A stretch of DNA of 16,872 nucleotides from Erythrobacter sp. UBA3075 (GCA_002367375.1 DFBR01000048.1:1-16872); one strand, 5' to 3'; shown: positions 6,992 through 15,778, counted from the first letter of the stretch. Numbers and translations: made by a program. Notes: generated from the letters alone by a model not told the origin.

Positions 6992-9900
6992 ATGAAATTT
7001 TCGAGTAAGCGCCTTCCATTGATTCTTTGCGGGACAGCTCTTGCAGGGATCGCAACTTCTCCGGCGCTGGCACAGGATGCTCCTGACGCCCCGTCTGCCG
7101 ATGAACTTGATCCCGACACGCCTGTGATCGTCGTCACAGGTTCGAGCATTCAAGGGGCACAGGTCGATGATGTGCTTCCCGTGACAGTTGTGGGCGAAGA
7201 GCTCATCGATGCGATTGATCCGGCCTCTGGCGATGAACTGTTCCGCGCCATCCCGCAGGCGGGCTCGGTCAATTTCAACGAACAAAGCACAGCAGGCGGC
7301 GTGAATGGCGCGCGCGGTGATATCGCCTCGATCAACCTGCGCGGCCTCGGCACGGGCAATACCCTGATGCTGATCAACGGTCGACGCATGGTGCTGAACC
7401 CTGGTTTCCAGACCGAGCTTTTCGTCCCTGTGGTCTCGCCCGATACCAATACGATTGTGCCCGGCTCCGTTCGCAGGGTTGAAATCCTGCGGGACGGTGC
7501 ATCGGCTGTTTATGGCGCTGATGCTGTGGCGGGCGTGGTCAACACGATTCTGCGTGGCGGTCGCACTGGCGGTTTCCTGCAGGCCAATTACCGCGAATCC
7601 GACAATATCGACCTCCACAGCTACAGCATTCAGGGTGCCTATGGCTTCGACTTTGCCGATGGCCGCGGGAACCTGACTCTCAACGGCTATTATTTCCATG
7701 AGAATGGCGTGAGCGCTTCGGTGCGCGACTATTCGCGCAGCAGCGATCTACGACCATTCCTTGTCGGGACCGACTTCGAAGACGACACGCAGTTCGACAA
7801 CCGCTCGATCAACTCGCCCTGGGGCGCGTTTGACATTCAGGGTTCGAGCGCAACGTCTTCCAACACCACCGATTTGCGCGATGATGATTTCCATCTTCAG
7901 CCATGCACGATTTTCGGCCCCAATGGCGCGGCTGATAGTGATGGCCGGGTGATCGATCTGGGCAACGGCATTTGCGCCAATAATGGCGGCACGATCCCTC
8001 GGGACATCCGCTATGATTTGAGCGGAGACCGTCAGCTCTATTCGGAAAAGGACCGCTACAGCGTGCAGGCGCTGTTCAGCTACGAACTCAGCGATGCAGC
8101 AGAGCTGTATTTCGAAGGGTCCTACTACCGCTCCGAATTTTTCCGTCAGCGCGAACAGAACACCATGCTGTCTGCCGTGCCATTGGGGATCGAAGCGACG
8201 GCTTACTGGAACCCGCTTGGTCCGGTATTGCTTGCCGATGGTTCACCCAACCCGAACCGCGTCGATAATGGCATCGGTCCGGGCGTGGGTCCTGAAGGGC
8301 GCGCATTATTGCAGGAGGATTATCGCTTCATCGATGCGGGGCCGCGTCAGGGTAATGTCGACAAGGACGTCTACCGGATGGTGCTGGGCCTGCGCGGGAA
8401 TATTGGCGAATGGGATTACGATGCGGGGCTGCTCTATTCGCAGGCCAACACTAACGATCTGACGCGCAACCGCATTTCCAGCACGCTGGCGCAGGATGCG
8501 ATCAACCGGACGGACGCGACGGCCTATAACCCGTTCAACGGCGGTTGCTTCCCCGGCGAGGGCGTGAACGGCGCCAACAATGGCGATTGCACTCCCAACC
8601 CGCAGGCCGTCATCGATTCAATTACTATCGACGTCTTCCGCAAGGGCGAAACGACCTTGGCGATGGCTGATTTCAGGGTTTCCAATCCCAATGTGTTCGC
8701 TTTGCCTGGCGGCGGGGTGGGTTTGGCCGCTGGTGTGGAATTCCGCCGCGAAACATTCATCGATGATCGCGATCCGCGCCTTGATGGCTCGATTACTTTC
8801 ACCAATGCGGTCAATGGCAATTTCTTTGGCAGTGACGTGCTGGGGTCCAGCCCATCGCCCGATACAGATGGCAATCGCGAAGTCTATTCAGCCTTTGCCG
8901 AGGCGCTGGTTCCGATTGTCTCGCCAGACATGGAAATTCCGCTCATCAATGAACTGGAAGTGCAATTGGCCGCCCGGTTCGAGGAGTTCTCGGATTCCTC
9001 CAGCGCATTGGTGCCACGTGCGGCAGTCGCCTGGCGTCCATTCGGTGACTTGCTGCTGCGCGGTGCATGGTCGCAGGGCTTCCGTGCCCCCAACCTCATT
9101 CAGATCAATGACGAAGGCACGACCCGTTCGAATTCCGTCGTGCGCGCGGTTGAATGCGTTGCCGAGATTATCAAGGGCGATGAGGATGATGTGCCCGATT
9201 GCGGAACGGCTGGAACAATCGATTTCCGGCAGGGCGCGCGCGATCTGGACCCGGAAGAAACCGAAAGCATCAACCTTGGCGCGGTGTTCACGCCGAGCTT
9301 CATTCCCGGACTGACGATCACCGGTGATTACTGGCAGGTCGAGCAATCCGGCATCATTGGCATCTTCGGCAATCGCAATGCCTTGCTGCTTGATCTTGTT
9401 CTGCGTTTACAGGGCAGTTCCAATCCGAATATCATCCGCGATGCGCCCGATGCGGGTCAGATAGACCTCTATAGCGGCACGGGCATCAATCCGGCGGGCG
9501 ATATCGTTCAGATCCTGAATCCGTATCGTAATCTTGACCAGCGCACCTCGGAAGGTGTCGACATCGGTCTGTTCTACGAATTCGATACATCGTTCGGTTC
9601 GTTTGATCTGCAACTTAACGCCGCGCGGCTGATTAGTTTTGTGCAGGAGGCCGGCCCCGATGCGCTGCCGCTGTTCGAAGATCTCAATCCGTTACTGACT
9701 GCGATCCCGGAATTGTCCGTTGGTGATGTTGCGGCCCTTCAGCCGACTGGCTTTGGTGAATTGGTTGAAATCGATGGACGTCCCAAATGGCGTGCAACAG
9801 GTTCGTTGACTTGGGAAAACGGACCGTTCCGGGTGAACGTCTTCGGGCGCTATATCGACACCTTCTTCGACGATAGTGCGCAGCAGAACGACACGGCCGC

Positions 9901-10114
9901 GCTGTTCCTCGTCGAGGACTGGTTCACCATGAACGCATCGATCAGCTATACGATTGAGGACGGTTCGGTGCTCGATGGTACGCGGCTTCGTTTCGGTATC
10001 AACAACCTCTTCGACGAGGCACCTCCGCTCGCGGATGAGAGCTTTGGCTATTACGGCAGTATCCATAGCGCCCGTGGTCGTCAGTTCTCGATTGATATCC
10101 GCAGATCGTTCTGA
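6992..10114 (+). CDS. TonB-dependent outer-membrane receptor of the D-amino-acid locus
   Basis: A 1040-aa TonB-dependent receptor of the large Sphingomonadales/Caulobacterales type. The signal peptide ends ALA at 27. A short Asp/Pro-rich segment leads to a TonB-box-like VIVVT (45-49) and the plug domain (about 55-190, with SINLRGLGTGNTLMLINGRR and VEILRDGASAVYGADAVAG). The barrel ends in FSIDIRRSF with the terminal Phe. The ATG at 6992 has GGGGGAGA 5-6 bases upstream; an in-frame ATG at 6935 precedes no signal sequence. It heads the unit with the M14 peptidase and the deacylase and probably imports their substrate or product. Extracellular loops of this size often bind peptides or oligomers, but no substrate can be read from the sequence. 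Confidence 0.95.
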   Translation: MKFSSKRLPLILCGTALAGIATSPALAQDAPDAPSADELDPDTPVIVVTGSSIQGAQVDDVLPVTVVGEELIDAIDPASGDELFRAIPQAGSVNFNEQSTAGGVNGARGDIASINLRGLGTGNTLMLINGRRMVLNPGFQTELFVPVVSPDTNTIVPGSVRRVEILRDGASAVYGADAVAGVVNTILRGGRTGGFLQANYRESDNIDLHSYSIQGAYGFDFADGRGNLTLNGYYFHENGVSASVRDYSRSSDLRPFLVGTDFEDDTQFDNRSINSPWGAFDIQGSSATSSNTTDLRDDDFHLQPCTIFGPNGAADSDGRVIDLGNGICANNGGTIPRDIRYDLSGDRQLYSEKDRYSVQALFSYELSDAAELYFEGSYYRSEFFRQREQNTMLSAVPLGIEATAYWNPLGPVLLADGSPNPNRVDNGIGPGVGPEGRALLQEDYRFIDAGPRQGNVDKDVYRMVLGLRGNIGEWDYDAGLLYSQANTNDLTRNRISSTLAQDAINRTDATAYNPFNGGCFPGEGVNGANNGDCTPNPQAVIDSITIDVFRKGETTLAMADFRVSNPNVFALPGGGVGLAAGVEFRRETFIDDRDPRLDGSITFTNAVNGNFFGSDVLGSSPSPDTDGNREVYSAFAEALVPIVSPDMEIPLINELEVQLAARFEEFSDSSSALVPRAAVAWRPFGDLLLRGAWSQGFRAPNLIQINDEGTTRSNSVVRAVECVAEIIKGDEDDVPDCGTAGTIDFRQGARDLDPEETESINLGAVFTPSFIPGLTITGDYWQVEQSGIIGIFGNRNALLLDLVLRLQGSSNPNIIRDAPDAGQIDLYSGTGINPAGDIVQILNPYRNLDQRTSEGVDIGLFYEFDTSFGSFDLQLNAARLISFVQEAGPDALPLFEDLNPLLTAIPELSVGDVAALQPTGFGELVEIDGRPKWRATGSLTWENGPFRVNVFGRYIDTFFDDSAQQNDTAALFLVEDWFTMNASISYTIEDGSVLDGTRLRFGINNLFDEAPPLADESFGYYGSIHSARGRQFSIDIRRSF

Positions 10115-10119
10115 CTTCG

Positions 10120-10148
10120 AAAGCCGCCGCAAGTCTTGCGGCGGCTTT
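10120..10148 (+). terminator. Strong GC hairpin after the TBDT gene, overlapping the approach to the next ribosome site
   Basis: AAAGCCGCCGCAAG (10120-10133) and CTTGCGGCGGCTTT (10135-10148) are perfect inverted repeats around a single T, so a stem of 13 or more pairs forms with a tiny loop. It starts 5 bases after the TBDT stop. The 3' arm ends in only TTT, then CAACAGGAGAGG, the ribosome site of the peptidase gene. This looks like a leaky terminator that lets some transcription through to the two enzymes, so that receptor exceeds enzyme. Confidence 0.7.
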
Positions 10149-10163
10149 CAACAGGAGAGGCCA

Positions 10164-11378
10164 ATGACCCTGCGCACTGCAGTAATCCTCGCCAGTACGT
10201 TTGCCGTCGCGGGGTGTTCAACAACGGCTGTCGACGTTCCAGCAAGGCTGCTGCTCGATGTTCCGGAAGATGCCCGCTGCTCCGGTCAAAATCTGGCGAT
10301 CGATACCGCTTTCCCTGCTGGCGCGATCGCCAATTGTACCATCAGCGACGATGGCCAGATCGCGATCACGATTTCGCCCGAGGATGAGCCGCCGATCAAT
10401 TGTAGCCCATGGTATGCTTTTCGCGTCCACAGCGCTCAGGCCACGCAGGTCGCCATCCGCCTGTCTTATACCGAATGCGGGCACCGTTACTGGCCCAAGA
10501 CCAGCACCGACGGTGTAAATTGGGAATATCTCGATCCGAGCAATGTCGATCTGCGCGAATTTGCCGGTCGGGCCTTCGCCGAGTTGACTGTCACCACGAA
10601 TGGCGCACCGCTTTTCGTGTCGGCGCAGGAAATTGTTGTCCCTTCGACATATGATGCCTGGATGGACGGTCTGGAGGGCGAAAGCAGCGTCGAGCGTTAC
10701 CTCCTCGGCCAGTCGGCGGAAGGCAGGCCCATCGAAGCACTTTCCATCGGCAATTCCGAGGCGCGAGAACAGGTGGTTCTTGTCGGGCGGCAGCACCCGC
10801 CCGAAGTCACCGGCGCTCTGGCGATGTTTCCCTTTGTCGAGACTGTGATGAGCGATGATGCGCTGGCCGTGCGGTTTCGTGCGCGCTTTCATGTGACCGC
10901 CGTGCCGCTGCTCAATCCCGACGGGGTGGTAAGAGGCCATTGGCGGCACAATACCGGCGGCGTGGACCTCAACCGCGATTGGGGCCCGTTCACTCAGCCG
11001 GAAACCCGCTTGATGGGCGATCTGCTCAGCGCGATGGATGCTGACCCGGAGCAGGAGTTGCGCCTCATGCTCGATTTCCACTCCACCAACAGGGATGTAT
11101 TCTACACCATTCCCGATGAGCTGCCGACCGATCCGGAATTGTTCACCCGCGATTGGCTTGCGCGGTATCAGGAACGCATGACGGACTACGATGTGAACCG
11201 TGATGCGCGCCACGCAGAAGGCAGGCCAATCTCCAAAGCCTATGTGTACGATACATACGGGGTGCCGGGTGTGACCTTCGAAATCGGTGATGAGACAGAC
11301 AGAGAGCTGATCCAGAGGATCGGGCGTGAAGCTGCAATCGCGATGATGGAAACCTTGCTCGCCACACCGGCGGAATAG
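10164..11378 (+). CDS. M14-family zinc carboxypeptidase lipoprotein with CCP-type N-terminal domain
   Basis: A 404-aa lipoprotein peptidase. The signal peptide ends in lipobox VAGC, Cys18. Residues about 25-170 resemble the beta-sandwich (M14-N) domain of cytosolic-carboxypeptidase-like M14 enzymes, with SPWYAFRVHS and a STDGVNWEYL turn. The catalytic domain has the zinc ligands in GRQHPPEVTG (His211, Glu214) and LDFHSTN (His306). The carboxylate-binding pair is Asn270-Arg271 in GGVDLNRDWG, and the likely general base is Glu373 in FEIGDETDR. All catalytic residues are present. The ATG at 10164 follows AGGAGAGG and opens the signal peptide. It is separated from the TBDT by a hairpin and is followed 5 bases later by the deacylase. 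It would trim C-terminal residues, or branched Glu residues as related CCPs do, from imported peptides in the periplasm or at the membrane. Substrate is inference. Confidence 0.88.
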   Translation: MTLRTAVILASTFAVAGCSTTAVDVPARLLLDVPEDARCSGQNLAIDTAFPAGAIANCTISDDGQIAITISPEDEPPINCSPWYAFRVHSAQATQVAIRLSYTECGHRYWPKTSTDGVNWEYLDPSNVDLREFAGRAFAELTVTTNGAPLFVSAQEIVVPSTYDAWMDGLEGESSVERYLLGQSAEGRPIEALSIGNSEAREQVVLVGRQHPPEVTGALAMFPFVETVMSDDALAVRFRARFHVTAVPLLNPDGVVRGHWRHNTGGVDLNRDWGPFTQPETRLMGDLLSAMDADPEQELRLMLDFHSTNRDVFYTIPDELPTDPELFTRDWLARYQERMTDYDVNRDARHAEGRPISKAYVYDTYGVPGVTFEIGDETDRELIQRIGREAAIAMMETLLATPAE

Positions 11379-11383
11379 CTGGC

Positions 11384-12973
11384 GTGATTGCCCGATTGAT
11401 CATAGCGACGATTGCGGCAAGCCTTCTTGGCTCCTGCACCGTGACTGTTGGCGAGGATGCTAGGCAATCGGCTGATATCCTGATTACGGGTGGGCAGCTG
11501 TTTGATGGCACAGGCTCTCCCGCACGCTCCGATGACGTAGCGATCCGTGATGGGCAGATCGTCTATGTCGGCGCTGACGCTGACGCGCGATTTCAAGCCT
11601 CGCAGACCATCGATGCAACTGGCCTGATCGTCGCTCCGGGCTTTATCGATCCACACACCCACGCTGGCTCTGACCTCGCTTCCGGTGATGCTGCGCGGCG
11701 CGCCAATCATGCCTTCGCATTCCAAGGGGTGACGACTGTTGTGGTGGGCAATGATGGCGGCGGCTCGCCCGACATTGCCGCTCTGGCCGATGCGGCGCGG
11801 GAAAATGGTTTGGGGACCAATGCGGCCTATCTGGTCGGCTTTGGTCCGGTGCGAGAAGCTGTGCTGGGCAGCGCAAATCGGGCTCCGGAACCAGACGAAC
11901 TTGACCGAATGCAAGACCTCACTCGGCAGGCCATGTGCGAGGGAGCGTGGGGACTTTCCTCAGGACTTTACTATGTCCCGCAGAATTACGCCTCGACCGA
12001 AGAGGTGGTGGCGATTGCCCGCATCGCGGCGGAGTATGGCGGCTATTACGACACCCATCTGCGCGATGAGAGCACATACAATGTCGGCGTTGAGGGCGCT
12101 TTGTCAGAGGCGATCGCGATCGGACGTGAGGCAGAATTGCCGGTGCATGTTGCTCATGTCAAAGCCCTCGGTCCGGCAGTTTGGGGTCACAGTTCGCAGA
12201 TGATTGCGATGATTGAGGAAGCGCAGGCACGGGGGCAGATCGTGACCGCCGACCAATATCCATGGGAAGCATCGGGCACGCGGATCAGCAATGCTCTTGT
12301 GCCGCGTTGGGCGCTTGAGGGCGGGTTGGAAGGCCTGCGGGGGCGTTTGCGCGACGAAGAACTGGCAAGCACGATTCGTGCTGAAATGACCGAAGGCCTG
12401 GCTCGCCGGGGCGGGGCGGACAAGCTGCTGGTGACAGGGCGCCTTGGTGGCTCGCAAGTTGAAGTTGGTGTGACACTGATGGATTTGGCCCAAGCTGCCG
12501 AGACCTCTCCCATCGAAGCGGCAGTCGCGATTTTGCTGGAGGGCGATGCAAGGGTGGCGTCTTTCAACATGAATCCCACAGACATCGCCGCCTTTGCTTC
12601 TCGCGAATGGGTCGTCACCGGCTCTGACGGATCGACCGGCCACCCACGGCGCTATGCGAGTTTCCCCAAGGCCTATGTCGATTTGGTCCAGGGCGATGCC
12701 GGGATGTCGATGGCGCGCTTCATTCGCCGTTCGAGCGGCCAGACCGCGGATATCATCGGCTTGCAGGATCGCGGTTATCTTCGGGAAGGCATGGCTGCGG
12801 ACGTGCTCGTGTTTGATGCCGACGCGTTTGCGCCGCGCGCGACCTATCAAGCGCCGCGCGAGCTTTCGGCGGGCGTTGTGCATCTCTTCGTCAACGGACG
12901 AGCTGTAATCAGCGGCGGAGAGGCGACCGGGGGGCTGCCGGGTCAGCCATTGCTGAAACCAGTGAGCTGCTAG
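11384..12973 (+). CDS. N-acyl-D-amino-acid deacylase (D-aminoacylase-like amidohydrolase), lipoprotein
   Basis: A 529-aa amidohydrolase-superfamily protein with lipobox LLGSC (Cys18). It follows the D-aminoacylase pattern: FIDPHTH (His91, His93), GLSSGLYYVPQNYAS, YYDTHLRDES (His225), PVHVAHVKALGP (His255, His258), DQYPWEASGT and VTGSDGSTGHPRRYASFPKAY (Asp415, probable catalytic Asp). These enzymes split N-acyl-D-amino acids, and some members also split L-Xaa-D-Xaa dipeptides, into free D-amino acid. The zinc-binding Cys of the family (in GVTTVVxGNCG) is Asp124 here (GNDGGG). The start is a GTG 5 bases after the peptidase stop with no clear ribosome site, so translation is probably coupled. 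Its expected product is the substrate of the DadA-like enzyme encoded convergently. Most relatives are cytoplasmic, so the lipoprotein form is notable. Dihydroorotase/hydantoinase-like function is less likely given the motifs. Confidence 0.88.
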   Translation: MIARLIIATIAASLLGSCTVTVGEDARQSADILITGGQLFDGTGSPARSDDVAIRDGQIVYVGADADARFQASQTIDATGLIVAPGFIDPHTHAGSDLASGDAARRANHAFAFQGVTTVVVGNDGGGSPDIAALADAARENGLGTNAAYLVGFGPVREAVLGSANRAPEPDELDRMQDLTRQAMCEGAWGLSSGLYYVPQNYASTEEVVAIARIAAEYGGYYDTHLRDESTYNVGVEGALSEAIAIGREAELPVHVAHVKALGPAVWGHSSQMIAMIEEAQARGQIVTADQYPWEASGTRISNALVPRWALEGGLEGLRGRLRDEELASTIRAEMTEGLARRGGADKLLVTGRLGGSQVEVGVTLMDLAQAAETSPIEAAVAILLEGDARVASFNMNPTDIAAFASREWVVTGSDGSTGHPRRYASFPKAYVDLVQGDAGMSMARFIRRSSGQTADIIGLQDRGYLREGMAADVLVFDADAFAPRATYQAPRELSAGVVHLFVNGRAVISGGEATGGLPGQPLLKPVSC

Positions 12974-12980
12974 CGTCAAA

Positions 12981-14201
12981 TTATGTTGCTGCGTGCACCA
13001 TTTCGGCCAATCGCTCGGCTGAACCCATGGCAAGGGTCCAGCCGAGCATTCCGTGCCCCACATTGACCGCGATGCGGGGCTTCATCATGCGGATGATGGG
13101 GTTCGAATTTGGAGTCATGGGTCGCAGGCCAGCCCAGCCGGGATCTGCGCGCGCATAGTTCGCAGCATCGGGTAGCGCGCACCGTGCAGACCTGACCATC
13201 GCGGCCAACCGCATTGGATCGACCAGCGTATCGACCTTGCCCATCTCGGCGATTCCCGCGATCAGCATCTTCTCACCAGTGTTTGTGAAGACCAGCCGCC
13301 GCTTCGGGTCAGTCACTGAAATGCGCGGCGCATGGGCTCCTAGCGGTGCAGTGAAGGAATAGCCCTTCATCGGTTCGACAGGCAGCCGCGTGCCAAGCGG
13401 GGCGGTCAGGCGGTTCACATGGTGCCCATTGGCGATGACTATCAGATTGGCCTCGATTGTTGAGCCGTCGGACAGGTTTGCGCGGGCAGCATTTGAATGT
13501 TCCCCAATGCCAAGCACCTCATGCCCTGCCAAGAACTCAACGCCATAATCAAGCCGTAAAATCTCGAGCAGTGCAGCACTGAATTTCCGGCAATCGCCCG
13601 TCTCGTCCCGCGCTGAATAGAGTGCTCCAGCCATGTCGACGGACATCTGTGCGAGCGATGGTTCGAGCGCCTTTGCCTCTTCCCAATTGAGCAAACTCTG
13701 CTGCACACCGCAGCCATTGCGTAACTGCTGGCTATGCTGGGCCGCTTCCACGTCCTGTTCTGTCTGCAACACAATCAGCTTGCCGCTCGGCTGGCGGTCG
13801 AAATTCAATGGATGACGTTCAAGCAAGCGTTGCATGGCGTGCATCGATTGCTGCGCCAGCGCGCAGCTTGCTAGCGTATTGCGGCGGTATGCGCTCGCAG
13901 TGCAGTTCTTGATGAAGTTGGCGATCCAACCGGCGGATTGCACGTCAAAGCGGGGGGTGAGCCTGAAGGCGCTGTCCCTGTTAAGAAGCAGCGACGGAAG
14001 CTGACGAAGCAGCCGCGGATTGGCCAGCGCATTGCAATAGCCATAACTCAGCTGACGACCGTTGCCGAAGGAGGTGCCCAGCGCGACATCGCCGTTTTTC
14101 TCGGCTAGTTGAACGCGCCAACCTTCTCTGGCCAGAGCATATGCGCTGGTAACGCCAATGATGCCGCCGCCGACGACAAGTGCGGTCCGTTCTTGCCCCA
14201 T
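12981..14201 (-). CDS. D-amino-acid dehydrogenase-like FAD oxidoreductase (DadA family)
   Basis: A 406-aa protein of the DadA/glycine-oxidase fold. The FAD dinucleotide motif VVGGGIIG is at 9-16, with the ribose-binding acidic residue Glu34 (LAEKNG). Next come the DadA-like GRQLSYGYCNALANP segment and the C-terminal NVGHGMLGWTLAMGSAERLA, which closes over flavin and substrate. The length is close to the usual 410-435. It would oxidise D-amino acids to 2-oxo acids and ammonia, passing electrons to the quinone pool at the inner membrane. I chose the ATG at 14201 because MGQERTALVVGGG is the family start; an in-frame ATG at 14249 adds 16 residues without similarity. Neither start has a good ribosome site. 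It is the last gene of the minus-strand unit and converges on the deacylase with a 7-bp gap. Sarcosine/glycine oxidase or an opine-oxidase subunit are alternatives. Confidence 0.85.
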   Translation of the reverse strand: MGQERTALVVGGGIIGVTSAYALAREGWRVQLAEKNGDVALGTSFGNGRQLSYGYCNALANPRLLRQLPSLLLNRDSAFRLTPRFDVQSAGWIANFIKNCTASAYRRNTLASCALAQQSMHAMQRLLERHPLNFDRQPSGKLIVLQTEQDVEAAQHSQQLRNGCGVQQSLLNWEEAKALEPSLAQMSVDMAGALYSARDETGDCRKFSAALLEILRLDYGVEFLAGHEVLGIGEHSNAARANLSDGSTIEANLIVIANGHHVNRLTAPLGTRLPVEPMKGYSFTAPLGAHAPRISVTDPKRRLVFTNTGEKMLIAGIAEMGKVDTLVDPMRLAAMVRSARCALPDAANYARADPGWAGLRPMTPNSNPIIRMMKPRIAVNVGHGMLGWTLAMGSAERLAEMVHAAT

Positions 14202-14255
14202 CACACTAGGCTGCAAGCAAAGTCGCTGTGGCAAAAGGACTTTTCGCATCGCGCA

Positions 14256-14304
14256 CCATAGCCGGGCGCTATACTAGCCCGCCAGCGTGCGCAGCAGGCT
14301 ATGG
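14256..14304 (-). repeat. Inverted repeat in the DASS-dadA intergenic space
   Basis: CCATAGCC (14256-14263) and GGCTATGG (14297-14304) are perfect 8-bp inverted arms 33 bases apart. Inside is a smaller GGGC/GCCC stem around GCTATACTA. The structure sits just past the transporter stop and 55 bases before the dadA start on the minus strand. There is no T-run, so it is more likely an RNA-processing or protein-binding site than a terminator. Confidence 0.4.
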
Positions 14305-14308
14305 AACC

Positions 14309-15778
14309 CTACAGCACGGCAGGGACAAGCCACACGGCAATGATCGAAACAAGCGCGATCGCCGCAATGTTGAGCCAAAGTCCTGCACGCATCATCTCCT
14401 TGATCTGCACTTCGCCGCTGCTGAAGACGATAGCATTTGGCGGCGTGGCCACCGGCAACATGAATGCGCAGCTCGCCGCGATCGTAACTGGCACCACCAG
14501 GATCAGGGGATCGAGCCCCAGTTCGAATGCCAGTGCGGCGACGACCGGGAGAAGCGTGGCTGTGGTTGCAACATTGCTGGTGAGTTCGGTCAGGAAGATC
14601 ACCAGAGTGGTGAGCGCGACGACGAGCAGCACATGGTTGATCGCACCTAGCGGTGCAAGTTGCTGGCCCAGCCAGAGGGTCATGCCGGTGGCCGACAAAG
14701 CTGCTGCGAGCGAGAGCCCGCCGCCAAACAGGATCAGCACGCCCCAAGGCAGCCGCGTCGTGTCCGACCAAGTGACCAGAGCATGGCGATCACTACCGCT
14801 TGGAATGACAAAAGCGACCAAAGCGGCAGTCATCGCGACACCAGCATCGCTGAGGCCCTCTATCCCCGTTGCAGCGGCAATTGGTTTACGCAAGGTCCAG
14901 CCCAATATGAGCAGTAAGAAGAGGATCGCTGTGCGCTTCTCCGCCACCGACATGGCGCCCAATTCATCATAACGGCGAGCCAGTGCATCGCGCGTTTCTG
15001 CGGAGGAAGTAAAGGATACCGGATAAAGGAAGCGGGTCAGCAAAACCCATCCCAGTGGGAGGAGAATGATCGACACCGGGATGCCAATCATCATCCACTG
15101 CGCAAAGGGAATTTCAAGCTGATATTCGCTTTGCAGGAATCCCGCCATAAAGGCATTGGTGGGCGTGCCCACCAATGTCGCCACACCGCCAATCGAAGCG
15201 CCATAGGCAAGGCCGAGAAGCAGCGCGATCTGGAAATCGTGCTTGCCCTTTTCGCTCAGGCCGGGGGAGGTTTCACCCACCACCAGCGCCAGCGATACTG
15301 CGATTGGAAACAGCATCAAGGTTGTCGAAGTGTTGGAAATCCACATGCTGAGCAGGGCGGCTGCGAGCATAAAACCTGCAACAAGGCCCTTCCCGCTTTT
15401 CCCCATCGCTCTAAAAATCAGCAAGGCAATACGCCTGTGCAATTGGCTGCGTTCGACTGCCAAGGCTACGATAAAGCCACCCAGAAACAGGAAGATGATC
15501 GGGTTGGCGTAGGGAGAAGCGCTCTCTTCGATGCTGGCGACACCTGCGAGCGGAAAGGCGATGATCGGCAGGAGCGCGGTGGCTGGCAAGGGGATTGCCT
15601 CGGTCGCCCACCAGATCGCCATCAAGAGCCCTGTCGCCGCAACAAACCTCGCCGGATATTCCAGGCCCTCCGGTGTGAAGAGCAGCAAGACCGCAACAAA
15701 GGCGGCTATCCCGGCGATCAAGCCGGAGAGCTTCGGGCTGCGTCCGTTCTTGCTGGCAGCGGGCGTGTCAGCGCTCAT
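14309..15778 (-). CDS. DASS (SLC13) family sodium:carboxylate symporter
   Basis: A 489-aa inner-membrane protein with about 11-12 hydrophobic segments beginning after a short polar N-terminus. It carries the two substrate/sodium signatures of the DASS family: SNTSTT (Ser148-Asn149-Thr150) with GTPTNAF at 204-210, and the inverted-repeat counterpart SNVATT (Ser401-Asn402-Val403) with ATPPNAI at 444-450. The second SNT triad therefore has Val at its third place. Family members carry succinate, malate, 2-oxoglutarate, citrate or sulfate with sodium. In this locus D-Glu, D-Asp, their N-acyl forms, or a dicarboxylate released by the hydrolases are plausible cargo; that is inference. It lies 43 bases downstream of the SGNH hydrolase gene and 107 bases upstream of dadA, in one probable transcript. 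Confidence 0.93.
   Translation of the reverse strand: MSADTPAASKNGRSPKLSGLIAGIAAFVAVLLLFTPEGLEYPARFVAATGLLMAIWWATEAIPLPATALLPIIAFPLAGVASIEESASPYANPIIFLFLGGFIVALAVERSQLHRRIALLIFRAMGKSGKGLVAGFMLAAALLSMWISNTSTTLMLFPIAVSLALVVGETSPGLSEKGKHDFQIALLLGLAYGASIGGVATLVGTPTNAFMAGFLQSEYQLEIPFAQWMMIGIPVSIILLPLGWVLLTRFLYPVSFTSSAETRDALARRYDELGAMSVAEKRTAILFLLLILGWTLRKPIAAATGIEGLSDAGVAMTAALVAFVIPSGSDRHALVTWSDTTRLPWGVLILFGGGLSLAAALSATGMTLWLGQQLAPLGAINHVLLVVALTTLVIFLTELTSNVATTATLLPVVAALAFELGLDPLILVVPVTIAASCAFMLPVATPPNAIVFSSGEVQIKEMMRAGLWLNIAAIALVSIIAVWLVPAVL

Noticed and set aside
6683..7699. 338-codon minus-strand open frame across the LysR end and the TBDT start
   Set aside because: It is antisense to two well-supported genes, shows no recognisable family, and its Arg/His/Ala-rich composition is typical of a shadow frame in GC-rich coding DNA.
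10218..11213. 331-codon minus-strand open frame opposite the M14 peptidase gene
   Set aside because: The M14 gene carries all catalytic motifs on the plus strand; the antisense frame has no domain and no start signals.
12104..13063. 319-codon minus-strand open frame opposite the deacylase gene
   Set aside because: It overlaps the deacylase and the end of dadA, shows no family resemblance, and is explained as a shadow.
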